Shown in pieces: positions 13,094 to 25,400 of a stretch of DNA of 64,000 bases. The DNA is from Globodera rostochiensis (Eukaryota; Nematoda; Chromadorea; Rhabditida; Heteroderidae), in assembly GCA_018350325.1 (NCBI GenBank), contig JAEVLN010000040.1, forward strand, positions 248,001 through 312,000, read 5' to 3'. The notes under the pieces are model-generated. The model worked only from the letters and a program-made list of their open reading frames with translations, did no database searches and was not told where the DNA came from. Each line of letters opens with the position of its first letter. The first letter of the stretch is position 1. The position numbers and the translations under genes are program-made.

Positions 13094-13256
13094 TATGGTC
13101 ACGGGGGGGGGGGAATCCCCGGTCAAACCGGTAAACGGGGATACCGGGGACGGACCAACCGGACGTTTTCGGGGATGACAAACCGGGGACCGGGGTCGGA
13201 GATGAGAATGGTCGGGGATCCCCGGTTTTCCCCGTCCCCGGCCAGGACCAACCCTA
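13094..13256. mobile_element. hAT-like element, 163 bp (3' of gene B)
   Basis: The right end is CCAACCCTA and the left end a degraded TATGGTCACGGGG. A perfect 8-bp duplication CTGTCAAC flanks it (13086-13093 and 13257-13264). The interior is CGGGGATCCCCGG-type words, like the 8479 and 61693 elements. Confidence 0.7.
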
Positions 13257-13433
13257 CTGTCAACCCGGTGCTTTTTTAATGCTTTAGGGCCAAATTGACA
13301 AAAGCAAAAAAAATCCGGCAATTTTTATTTTTAATATTTGATTTTTTGTTTTGTTTTTTACGTTTAGTTAAATACATATAGCCAAACATCGAATGAATCA
13401 ATGCCAAATTTGAATTCCAATAAATAGACCACA

Positions 13434-16400
13434 TCAAATCGAACCATCTTTTTTTACAAATTTCCCATCCTGTACATAAATGTCCGTCCGATTGCTTGGC
13501 CTTATGCAACGCTGTTTCGGTATACAGGTTATATTCGGAGCGCTGCGCAGCTCGACATTGATGGTCTCGATCTAATAAACAATTAATTTAATTAGATTAT
13601 ATAATTAAAAAGGGCTCTACAAAAACGGTAAGCTTGAATAGTCATTTAAAATATGCATGCTTTTGCCCTGTTTATGGGATTCAATGATCCAATTTTGGTT
13701 ACTGTACATATACGTTTTTTCTTTCTGTAAATGGGATTCAATAATCCAATTTTGGTTACTGTACATATACGTTTTTTCTTTCTGTAAATGGGATTCAATA
13801 ATCCAATTTTGGTTACTGTACATATACGTTTTTTCTTTCTGTAAATGGGATTCAATAATCCAATTTTGGTTACTGTACATATACGTTTTTTCTTTCTGTA
13901 AATGGGATTGATCCAATTTTGGTTACTGTACATATACGTTTTTTCTTTCTGTAAATGGGATTCATGATCCAATTTTGGTTACTGTACATATACGTTTTTT
14001 CTTTCTGTAAATGGGATTCAATAATCCAATTTTGGTTACTGTACATATACGTTTTTTCTTTCTGTAAATGGGATTCATGATCCAATTTTGGTTATTGTAC
14101 ATATACGTTTTTTCTTTCTGTAAATGGGATTCAATAATCCAATTTTGGTTACTGTACATACATGTTAAAACAGTAAGAAGGACATTCTTACGGTAATGTA
14201 GTGGACCGCCCATGGTGGAAGCCCGTCCATGTAAGCGCACATGTACACGTCGTTGAACGTCACATTGAACCCCGTCGTATTCGTCCTCTTATTGAATATG
14301 GCTTCGATTTTAAAGTCCAACTCCTGCGACGCCAACGTCAAATTCAAGGTGTTATTGTAGCAAGTTTTGCCGCCTTTCGTTCCATTGTCCTGGCAAAATA
14401 AACAAATATAACTAAAATACTCCGTGTCTGTAAAAATTGGCTAATATTTTTTACTTTTTAAAAATAAAAATTAGTTAAATTTGTTTTAAAAAAATTGGCC
14501 GGTTAAAGTAAACAAAAAAATTGAAATACAAAAAGGCAAAACAAAACATACATAACTGTCGAAAGAGAGCGTCCCATTTTTATTCTTCTTGATGAAGGTC
14601 ATGCTCATCACAGTTTTGCCAACTTTAAATAAATTGCGCAAAACATATAAAGGTAAATTTTAATCCCGAGCCCGGTTTCTGAAAAGTCGAAATCCCGATC
14701 CCGGTTCAACATGCTGGTCCCGGTCCCGGTTTTTCCCCAAAAATCGCGATCCCGGCCTACTCTAAAAAAAGCCGAGAACACAATTTTAAATTTAAATCAA
14801 AACTCGGCAATTAGATTTTCCCGGCTCCGCTATTTACGTGTTGGGGCCTTTGCCGAAAATCAAAACTGAAAAGTTCAAAATCGAAAATTGAAGGAAAAAA
14901 AACGTCGAAAATCGAAATTTCGAGACAGCCCTGGCCTTAAACGTTAAAAACGTGGGATTGCAGGGTTTGGATCGAGTTTCGGTGGGTCAAACAAAAAACT
15001 CAGGGTTTCAACTATCGTGTACTGCTCGGCAACGCTGATTCCATAACCGTGACAACAAACACATTGATCACCACATATTCAAAATTGTGCATTGTTTTTT
15101 GATACCCGATCACGTTTGATCAAGCAAGCATTGGTGATCAATCATGCTCACCAGGGTTGTAACCTGATGCCAAAATTAAATCTGGAAACCAGAATTCTGG
15201 GCCCAAAAATGTGCAGAAAATGTGGAATCCTGAAAGCTTTAAAAAATTTTCAAAATATTTATAGCAAAAAAAAATTGTACCTATTAAAATTTTAACTTTT
15301 CTCTAAATGTTTAAAAAAGATTTCAATGGTCTATTAAATTCGGGATCCAGAATTCGGTTACATCCCGGATGCCCATTGATCGAATGCTTTCGTGATCTTC
15401 ATAATTTGATCACCCTTTTTGTGAAACTGTAGCGCCTCGTAGAAGAAGTTGACGGTCACATTGAAATCGCGCTTTGCATCCAATGTCTTGTTGATTTTTA
15501 CGTTGATCAGTTCGTCGGGCCTCAGCCCAGAATCATTGTGATTGACTTCCATTATGAATTTTGGAGTTGATTCTGCTGGATGCGTTACCTCCAACGTATG
15601 CACAAACAGTTGCCCGACAATCTGATCAGCATGAAAACAGATACGGTGTGTGTGCCTGAGGGCATTTTCTAAGAGATAGAGACAAACTTATGGCCCCGCC
15701 CCAGGCGAGAATCGCACCACCGCACGACTCTCGGCGCAGTAGGATTAGGGGCTGGCGCGGTTGCTGGGACCAGTGATGTCCCGGTTCCATTTTTCCCGCG
15801 ATTCCGGTTCCAAAGCGGTTCCGCGTTTTTGACGGTTCTGGTTCCAAAGCAGTTCCGCGTTTTTGGCGGTTGCGGTTCCAAAGCAGTTCCGTGTTTTTGG
15901 CGGTTGCGGTTCCAAAGCAGTTCCGCGTTTTTGGCGGTTGCGGTTCCAAAGCAGTTCCGCGTTTTTGGCGGTTCCGGTTCCAAAGCGGTTCCGCGTTTTT
16001 GGCGGTTCCGGTTCCAAAGCAGTTCCGCGTTTTTGGCGGTTCCGGTTCCAAAGCGGTTCCGCGTTTTTGGCGGTTCTGGTTCCAAAGCGGTTCCGCGTTT
16101 TTGGCGGTTCTGGTTCCAAAGCGGTTCCGCGTTTTTGGCGGTTCTGGTTCCAAAGCGGTTCCGCGTTTTTGGCGGTTGCGGTTCCAAAGCAGTTCCGCGT
16201 TTTTGGCGGTTCCGGTTCCAAAGCGGTTCCGCGTTTTTGGCGGTTCTGGTTCCAAAGCGGTTCCGCGTTTTTGGCGGTTGCGGTTCCAAAGCAGTTCCGC
16301 GTTTTTGGCGGTTCCGGTTCCAAAGCGGTTCCGCGTTTTTGGCGGTTCTGGTTCCAAAGCGGTTCCGCGTTTTTGGCGGTTGCGGTTCCAAAGCAGTTCC

Positions 16401-19400
16401 GCGTTTTTGACGGTTCTGGTTCCAAAGCGGTTCCGCGTTTTTGGCGGTTGCGGTTCCAAAGCAGTTCCGCGTTTTTGACGGTTCTGGTTCCAAAGCAGTT
16501 CCGCGTTTTTGGCGGTTGCGGTTCCAAAGCAGTTCCGCGTTTTTGGCGGTTGCGGTTCCAAAGCAGTTCCGCGTTTTTGGCGGTTGCGGTTCCAAAGCAG
16601 TTCCGCGTTTTTGACGGTTCAGGTTCCAAAGCAGTTTCCGTATTTTGGCGGTTGCGGTTCCAAAGCAGTTCCGCGTTTTTGGCGGTTGCGGTTCCAAAGC
16701 AGTTCCGCGTTTTTGGCGGTTCCGGTTCCAAAGCGTTTCGCGTTTTTGGCGGTTCTGGTTCCAAAGCGGTTCCGCGTTTTTGGCGGTTGCGGGGTCCAAG
16801 CAGTTCCGCGTTTTTGGCGGTTCCGGTTCCAAAGCGGTTCCGCGTTTTTGGCGGGTTCTGGTTCCAAAGCGGTTCCGCGTTTTTGGGGCTGGTCCGGTTC
16901 CAAAGCAGTTCCGCGTTTTTGGACGGTTCTGGTTCCAAAGCAGGTTCCGCGTTTTGCGTTGCGGTTCCAAAGCAGTTCCGCGTTTTTGGCGGTTCCGGTT
17001 CCAAAGCGGTTCGCGTCTTTTGGCGGTTCCGGTTCCAAAGCGGTTTTCGCGTTTTTGGGCGGTTCTGGTTCCAAAGCGGTTTCCGCGTTTTTGACGGTTC
17101 TGGTTCCAAAGCAGTTCCGCGTTTTTGGCGGTTGCGGTTCCAAAGCAGTTCCGCGTTTTTGGCGGTTCCGGTTCCAAAGCGGTTTCGCGTTTTTGGCGGT
17201 TCCGGTTCCAAAGCGGTTTCGCGTTTTTGGCGGTTCTGGTTCCAAAGCGGTTCCGCGTTTTTGACGGTTCTGGTTCCAAAGCAGTTCCGCGTTTTTGGCG
17301 GTTGCGGTTCCAAAGCAGTTCCGTGTTTTTGGCGGTTGCGGTTCCAAAGCAGTTCCGCGTTTTTGGCGGTTGCGGTTCCAAAGCAGTTCCGCGTTTTTGG
17401 CGGTTCCGGTTCCAAAGCGTTTCCGCGTTTTTGGCGGTTGCGGTTCCAAAGCAGTTCACGCGTTTTTGGGGCGGTTGCCGGTTCCAAAGCGGTTTCGCGT
17501 TTTTGGCGGTTCTGGTTCCAAAGCGGTTCCGCGTTTTTGGCGGTTGCTGGTTTCCAAAGCAGTTCCGCGTTTTGTGGCGGTTCCGGTTCCAACGCGGTTC
17601 CGCGTTTTTGGCGGTTCTGGTTCCAAAGCGGTTCCGGCGTTTTTGGCGGTTGCGGTTCCAAAGCAGTTCCGCGTTTTGGACGGTTCTGGTTCCAAAGCGG
17701 TTTCCGCTTTTTGGCGGTTGCGGTTCAAAGCAGTCCGCGTTTTTGAGGTTCGGTTCCAAAGCATTCCGCTGTTTTTTGGCGGTTGCGGTTCCAAACATTT
17801 CCGGCGTTTTGAGGGTTCTGGTTCCAAGCGTTCCGCGTTTTTGCGGTTGCGGTCCAAAGCAGTTTCCGCGTTTTTGGCGGTTGCGGGTTCCAAAGCAGGT
17901 CCCGCGTTTTTGGAGGTTCCGGTTTCCAAAGCAGTTGCGCTTTTTTTGACGGTTTTCTGGTTCCAAAGCGTTCCGGGTTTTTGGCGGTTGCGGGTTCCAA
18001 AGCAGTTCCGCGTTTTTTGCGGTTGCCGGTTCCAAAGCAGTTCCGCGTTTTTTGGCGTTCTGGTTCCAAGCGGTTCCCAGCGTTTTTGGCGGTTGCGGTT
18101 CAAAAGCATTCCGCGTTTTTGGGGCGGTTCTGGTTCCAAAGCGGTTCCGCGTTTTGACGGTTCTGGTTTCCAAAGCGGGTTTCGCGTTTTTTGGCGGTTG
18201 CCGGTTCCAAAGCGTTCCGCGTTTTTGGCGGTTCTGGTTCCAAAGCGGTTTCCGCGTTTTTGGCGGTTGCGGTTCCAAAGCAGTTCGCTTTTTGGACGGT
18301 TCTGTTCCAAAGCGGTTCCGCGTTTTTTGGCGTTGCGGTTCCAAAGCAGTTCCGCGTTTTGGCGGTTCCGGTTCCAACGAGTTCCGCGTTGTTGGCGTTC
18401 CTGGGTTCCAAAGCGGTTCCGCGTTTTTGGCGGTTGCGGTTCCAAAGCAGTTCCGCGTTTTTGGACGGTTCTGGTTCCAAAGCGGTTCCGCGTTTTTGGC
18501 GGTTGCGGTTCCAAAGCAGTTTCCGCGTTTTTGGACGGTTCTGGTTCCAAAGCAGTTCCGCGTTTTGGCGGTTGCGGTTTCCAAAGCAGTTCCGCGTTTT
18601 TGACGGTTCTGGTTCAAGCGTTTCCGCGTTTTGGCGGTTGCGGTTCCAAGCAGTTCCGCGTTTTGGCGGTTGCGGTTCCAAGCAGTTCCGCGTTTTTGGC
18701 GGTTCCGGTTCCAAAGCAGTTCCGCGTTTTTGACGGTTCGGGTTCCAAAGCATTCCGCGTTTTTGGCGGTTGGCGGTTCCAAAGCAGTTTCCGCGTTTTT
18801 GGCGTTGCGGTTCCAAAGCAGGTTCCGCGTTTTTGGCGGTTCTGGTTCCAAAGCGGTTCCGCGCGTTTTTGGCGGTTGCGGTTCCAAAGCAGTTCCGCGT
18901 TTTTGGCGGTTCCGGTTCCAAAGCGGTTCCGCGTTTTTGGCGGTGTCTGGTTCCAAAGCGTTCCGCGTTTTTGGCGGTTGCGTTTCCAAAGCGGTTCCGC
19001 GTTTTTTGGCGGTTCCGGTTCCAAAGCGGTTCCGCGTTTTTTGGCGGTTCTGGTTCCAAAGCGTTCCGCGTTTTTGGACGGTTCTGGTTCCAAAGCGGTT
19101 CCGCGTTTTTGGCGGTTCGGGTTCCAAAGCGTTCCGCGTTTTGGCGGTTCTGGTTCCAAAGCAGTTCCGCGTTTTTGGCGGTTGCGGTTCCAAAGCAGTT
19201 CCGCGTTTTTGGCGGTGCGGTTCCAAAGCAGTTCCGCGTTTTTGGACGGTTGCTGGTTCCAAAGCAGTTCCGCGTTTTGGCGGTTGCGGTTCCAAAGCAG
19301 TTCCGCGTTTTTGGCGGTTCCGGTTCCAAAGCGGTTTCCGCGTTTTTGGGCGGTTGCGGTTCCAAAGCGGTTCCGCGTTTTGGCGGTTTCCGGTTCCAAA

Positions 19401-22400
19401 GCAGTTCCGCGTTTTTGGCGGTTCCGGTTCCAAAGCGGTTCCGCGTTTTTGGCGGTTCTGGTTCCAAAGCGGTTCCGCGTTTTTGGCGGTTGCTGGTTCC
19501 AAAGCAGTTCCGCGTTTTTTGGCGGTTCTGGTTCCAAAGCAGTTCCGCGTTTTTGGCGGTTCTGCGGTTCCAAAGCAGGTTCCGCGTTTTTGGCGGTGCG
19601 GTTCCAAAGCAGTTCCGCGTTTTGGCGGTTCTGGTTCCAAAGCAGGTTCCGCGTTTTGGCGGTTGCGGTTCCAAAGCAGTTCCGCGTTTTTGACGGTTCT
19701 GGTTCCAAAGCAGTTCCGCGTTTTTGGCGGTTGCGGTTCCAAAGCAGTTCCGCGTTTTTGGCGGTTCCGGTTCCAAAGGCGGTTCGCGTTTTTGGCGGTT
19801 GCGGTTCCAAAGCAGTTCCGCGTTTTTTGGCGGTTCCGGTTCCAAGCGGTTCCGCGTTTTTGGCGGTTCTGGTTCCAAAGCGGTTCCGCGTTTTTGGCGG
19901 TTCCGGTTCCAAAGCGGTCCGCGTTTTTGGCGGTTTCTGGTTCCAAAGCGGTTCCGCGTTTTTGGCGGTTCCGGTTCCAAAGCGGTTCGCGTTTTTGGCG
20001 GTTCTGGTTCCAAAGCGGTTCCGCGTTTTTGGCGGTTCTGGTTCCAAAGCAGGTTCCGCTTTTTTGGCGGTTCCGGTTCCAAAGCGGTTCCGCGTTTTTG
20101 GGCGGTTCCTGGTTCCAAAGCGTTCCGCGTTTTTGGCGGTTGCGGTTCCAAAGCAGGTTCCGCGTTTTTGGCGGTTGCGGTTCCAAAGCGAGTTTCCGCG
20201 TTTTTGGCGGTTGCCGGTTCCAAAGCGGTTCCGCGTTTTTGGCGGTTCCGGTTTCCAAAGCAGTTTCGCGTTTTTTGGCGGGTTCGGTTCCAAAGCAGTT
20301 CCGCGTTTTTTGGCGGTTGCGGTTTCCAAAGCAGTTCCGCGTTGTTTGTCGGTTCCGGTTCCAAAGCGGTTCCGCGTTTTTGGCGGTTCTGGTTCCAAAG
20401 CGGTTCCGCGTTTTTGGCGGTTCCGGTTCCAAAGCGGTTCCGGCGTTTTTGGCGGTTCGGGTTCCAAAGCGGTTCCGCGCGTTTTTGGCGGTTGCGGTTC
20501 CAAAGCAGTTCCCGCGTTTTTGACGGTTTCTGGTTCCAAAGCAGTTCCCCGCGTTTTTGGCGGTTTGCGGGTTCCAAAGCAGTTCCGCGTTTTTGGCGGT
20601 TCTGGTTCCAAAGCGGTTTCGCGTTTTGGCGGTTCTGGTTCCAAAGCGGTTCCGCGTTTTTGGCGGTTCGTTCCAAAGCAGTTCCGCGTTTTTGGCGGTT
20701 CCGTTCCAAGCGGTTCCGCGTTTTTGGCGGTTGCGGTTCCAAAGCAGTTCCGCGTTTTTGGCGGTTCTGGTTCCAAAGCAGTTCCGCGTTTTTGGCGGTT
20801 CGGTTCCAAAGCAGTTCCGCGTTTTTGGCGGTTGCCGGTTCCAAAGCAGTTCCGCGTTTTTGGCGGTTTCCTGGTTCCAAAGCGGTTCCGCGTTTTTGGG
20901 CGGTTGCTGGTTCCAAAGCAGGTTCCGCGTTTTTGGCGGTTGCGGTTCCAAGCGGTTTCCGCGTTTTGGCGGTTTCGGTTCCAAAGCGGTTCGCGTTTTT
21001 GGCGGTTGCGGGTTCCAAAGCGGTTCCGCGTTTTTGGCGGTTCGGTTCCAAAGCGGTTCCGCGTTTTTGGCGGTTCTGGTTCCAAAGCGGTTCGCGTTTT
21101 TTGGCGGTTCTGGTTCCAAAGCAGTTCCGCGTTTTTGGCGGTTGCGGTTCCAAAGCGTTTCCGCGTTTGTGGCGGTTCCGGTTCCAAAGCAGGTTCCGCG
21201 TTTTTGGCGGTTCCTGGTTCCAAAGCGGTTCCGCGTTTTTGGCGGTTCCGGTTCCAAAGCAGGTCCGCGTTTTTGGCGGTGTGCGGTTCCAAAGCAGTTC
21301 CGCGTTTTTGGCGGTTGCGGTTCCAAAGGCAGGTTCCGCGTTTTTTGTGCGGTTTGCGGTTCCAAAGCGGTTCCGCGTTTTTGGCGGTTGCGGTTCCAAA
21401 GCGTTCCGCGTTTTTGGCGGTTCCTGGTTCCAAAGCGGTTCCGCGTTTTTGGCGGTTGCGGTTCCAAAGCAGTTCCGCGTTTTTGGCGGTTCCGGTTCCA
21501 AAGCGGTTCCGCGTTTTTGGCGGTTGCGGTTCCAAAGCAGTTCCGCGTTTTTGGCGGTTCCGGTTCCAAAGCGGTTTCGCGTTTTTGGCGGTTCCGGTTC
21601 CAAAGCAGTTCCGCGTTTTTGGCGGTTGCGGTTCCAAAGCAGTTCCGCGTTTTTGGCGGTTCTGGTTCCAAAGCGGTTCCGCGTTTTTGGCGGTTGCGGT
21701 TCCAAAGCAGTTCCGCGTTTTTGGCGGTTCCGGTTCCAAAGCGGTTCCGCGTTTTTGGCGGTTCGGTTCCAAAGCGTTCCGCGTTTTTGGCGGTTGCGGT
21801 TCTGGTTCCAAGCGTTCCGCGTTTTTGGCGGTTCGGTTCCAAAGCGGTTCGCGTTTTTTGGCGGTTGCGGTTCCAAAGCAGTTCCGCGTTTTTGGCGGTT
21901 GCGGTTCCAAAGCGTTTCGCGTTTTTGGCGGTTCTGGTTCCAAAGCGGTTCCGCGTTTTGGCGGTTGCGGTCCAAAGCAGTTCCGGTTTTTGGGGGTTCT
22001 GTTCCAAAGCGGTTCCGCGTTTTTGGCGGTTCTGTTCCAAAGCGTTCGCGTTTTTGGCGGTTCGGTTCCAAAGCGTTCCGCGTTTTTGGCGGTTGCGGTT
22101 CCAAAGCAGTTCCGCGTTTTTGGCGGTTCCGGTTCCAAAGCGGTTCCGCGTTTTTGGCGGTTCGGTTCCAAAGCGGTTCCGCGTTTTTGGCGGTTCCGGT
22201 TCCAAAGCGGTTCCGGTTTTTGGCGGTTCGGTTCCAAAGCGGTTCCGCGTTTTTGGCGGTTCGGTTCCAAAGCGTTCCGCGTTTTTGGCGGTTCCGGTTC
22301 CAAAGCGGTTCCGCGTTTTTGGCGGTTGCGGTTCCAAAGCGTTCCGCGTTTTTGGCGGGTTCCGGTTCCAAAGCGGTTCGCGTTTTTGGCGTTGCGGGTT

Positions 22401-25400
22401 CCAAAAGCAGTTCCGCGTTTTGGCGGTTCCGGTTCCAAAGCGGTTTCGCGTTTTTGGCGTTGCGGTTCCAAAGCAGTTCCGCGTTTTTGGCGGTTCGGTT
22501 CCAAAGCGTTCCGCGTTTTGGCGGTTCCGGTTCCAAAGCAGTTCCGCGTTTTTGGCGTTGCGGTTCCAAAGCAGTTCCGCGTTTTTGGCGGTTCCGGTTC
22601 CAAAGCGGTTCCGCGTTTTTGGGCGGTTGCGGTTCCAAAGCAGTTCCGCGTTTTTGACGGTTCCGGTTCCAAAGCGGTTCCGCGTTTTTGGCGGTTCTGG
22701 TTCCAAAGCGGTTCCGCGTTTTTGGCGGTTGCGGTTCCAAAGCAGTTCCGCGTTTTTGGCGGTTCGGTTCCAAAGCGGTTCCGCGTTTTTGGCGGTTCTG
22801 GTTCCAAAGCAGGTTCCGCGTTTTGGCGGTGCGGGTTCCAAAGCAGTTCCGCGTTTTTGGCGGTTCGGTTCCAAAGCGGTTTCGCGTTTTTGCGGTTGCG
22901 GTTCCAAAGCAGTTCCGCGTTTTTGGCGGTTCCGGTTCCAAAGCGGTTTTCGCGTTTTTGGGCGGTTCGGTTCCAAAAGCAGTTTCCGCGTTTTTGGCGG
23001 TTCTGGTCCAAAAGCGGTTCGCTTTTTTGACGGTTTCCTGGTTCAAAAGCGGTTTTCGCGTTTTTGGCGGTTCATGATTTCCAAAGCGGTTCCGCGCGTT
23101 TTTTTGGCGTTCCAGGTTCCAAGCAGTTCCGCGTTTTTGGCGGTTGCGGTTCCAAAGCGGTTTCGCGTTTTTGGCGGTTCTGGTTCCAAAGCGGTTCCGC
23201 GTTTTTGGCGGTTCCTGTTCCAAAGCGGTTCCGCGTTTTTGGCGGTTCTGGTTTCCAAAGCGGTTTTCCGCGTTTTTGCGGTTGCGGTTCCAAAGCAGGT
23301 TCCGCGTTTTTTGGCGGTTGCGGTTCCAAAGGCTTTCCCGCGTTTTGGGCGGTTCCGGTTCCAAAGCATTCCGCGTTTTTTTGGCGGTTGCGGTTCCAAA
23401 AGCATTGCCGCGTTTTTGGCGGTTGCCGGTTCCAAAGCAGTTTCCGCGTGTTTTGGCGGTTCCGGTTCCAAAGCGTTCCCGCGTTTTGGCGTTCTCTTGG
23501 TCCCCAAAGCGGTTTCCGCGTTTGTTGGCGGTTGCGGGTTCCAAGAGTTCCGCGTTTTTGGCGGTTCCGGTTCCAAAGCAGTTCCGCGTTTTTGGCGGTT
23601 CGGTTCCAAAGCAGTTCCGCGTTTTTGGCGGTTCGGTTCCAAAGCAGTTCCGCGTTTTTGGCGGTTGCCGGTTCCAAAGCGTTCCGGGGTTTTTGGCGGT
23701 TTTTCGGTTCCAAAGGGGGGGAAAGTTCCGCGTTTTTGGCGGTTCTCGGTTCCAAAGGGTTTTTTTTTGGGCCCCAACTTTTAAAATAAATTGCGCAAAA
23801 CATAAAAAGGAAAAATATTAATCCCGAGCCCGGTTTTTGAAAAGTCAAATCCCGTTTCATGATCCCGACCCCGGTTCAACATGCTGGTCTCGGTCCCGGT
23901 TTTTCCCCAAAAATCGCGATCCCGGCCTACTCTAAAAAAAGCCGAGAACACAATTTTAAACTTAAATCAAAACTCGGCAATTAGATTTTCCCGGCTCCGC
24001 TATTTACGTGGTGGGGCCTTTGCCGAAAATCAAAACTGAAAAGTTCAAAATCGAAAATTGAAGGAAAAAAAAAAACGTCGAAAATTGAAATTTCGAGACA
24101 GCCCTGGCCTTAAACGTTAAAAACGTGGGATTGCAGGGTTTGGATCGAGTTTCGGTGGGTCAAACAAAAAACCCAGGGGTTCAACTATCGTGTACTGCTC
24201 GGCAACGCTGATTCCATAACCGTGACAACAAACACATTGATCACCACATAATCTATGCATTTCAAAATTGTGCATTGTTTTTTGATACCCGATCACGTTT
24301 GATCAAGTAAGCATTGGTGATCAATCATGCTCACCAGGGTTGTAACCTGATGCCAAAATTAAATCTGGAAACCAGAATTCTGGGCCCAAAAATGTGCAGA
24401 AAATGTGGAATCCTGAAAGCTTTAAAAAATTTTCAAAATATTTATAGCAAAAAAAAATTGTACCTATTAAAATTTTAACTTTTCTCTAAATGTTTAAAAA
24501 AGATTTCAATGGTTTATTAAATTCGGGATCCAGAATTCGTTACATGCCGGATGCCCACTGATCGAATGCTTTCTGATCTTCATAATTTGATCACCCTTTT
24601 TGTGAAACTGCAGCGCCTCGTAGAAGAAGTTGACGGTCACATTGAAATCGCGCTTTGCATCCAATGTCTTGTTGATTTTTACGTTGATCAGTTCGTCGGG
24701 CCTCAGCCCAGAATCATTGTGATTGACTTCCATTATGAATTTTGGAGTTGATTCTGCTGGATGCGTTACCTCCAACGTATGCACAAACAGTTGCCCGACA
24801 ATCTGATCAGCATGAAAACAGATACGGTGTGTGTGCCTGAGGGCATTTTCTAAGAGATAGAGACAAACTTATGGCCCCGCCCCAGGCGAGAATCGCACCA
24901 CCGCACGACTCTCGGCGCCAGTAGGATTAGGGGCTGGCGCGGTTGCTGGGACCAGTGATGTCCCGGTTCCATTTTTCCCGCGAATTCCGGTTCCAAGCGG
25001 TTTCCGCGTTTTGGACGGTTCCTGGTTCCAAAGCAGGTTTCGCGTTTTGGCGGTTGCGGTTCCAAGCAGTTTCCGCGTTTTTGGCGGTTGCGGTTTCCAA
25101 AGCAGTTCCGCGTTTTTGGCGGTTGCGGTTCCAAAGCAGTTCCGCGTTTTTGGCGGTTCCGGTTCCAAAGCGGTTCCGCGTTTTTGGCGGTTCGGTTCCA
25201 AAGCAGGTTCCTCCTTCCGCGTTTTTGGCGGTTTCGGTTCCAAAGCGTTCCGCGTTTTTGGCGTTCGGTTCCAAAGCGGTTCCGCGTTTTTGGCGGTTTC
25301 TGGTTCCAAAGCAGGTTCCGCGTTTTTGGCGGTTCTGGTTCCAAAGCGGTTTCGCGTTTTGGCGGTTGCGGTTCCAAGCAGTTCCAGCGTTTTTGGCGGT

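Larger units (their letters stand above)
11677..13433. other. Intergenic region between genes A and B
   Basis: 11,690-12,080 matches 46,100-46,470 upstream of gene B, so it is a conserved 5' flank (candidate promoter region). 12,170-12,355 is a GC-rich patch with a 32-codon plus-strand frame (MSSGLISRAKMARTSTAQRA) that I cannot assign. 12,615-12,740 matches 47,270-47,410. A hAT-like element lies at 13094-13256. No convincing gene. Confidence 0.5.

Noticed and set aside
13617..14240. Open frames of 84-108 codons (YMYSNQNWIIESHLQKEKT repeats)
   Set aside because: They come from a 57-bp intronic tandem repeat between exons 20 and 21 of gene B.
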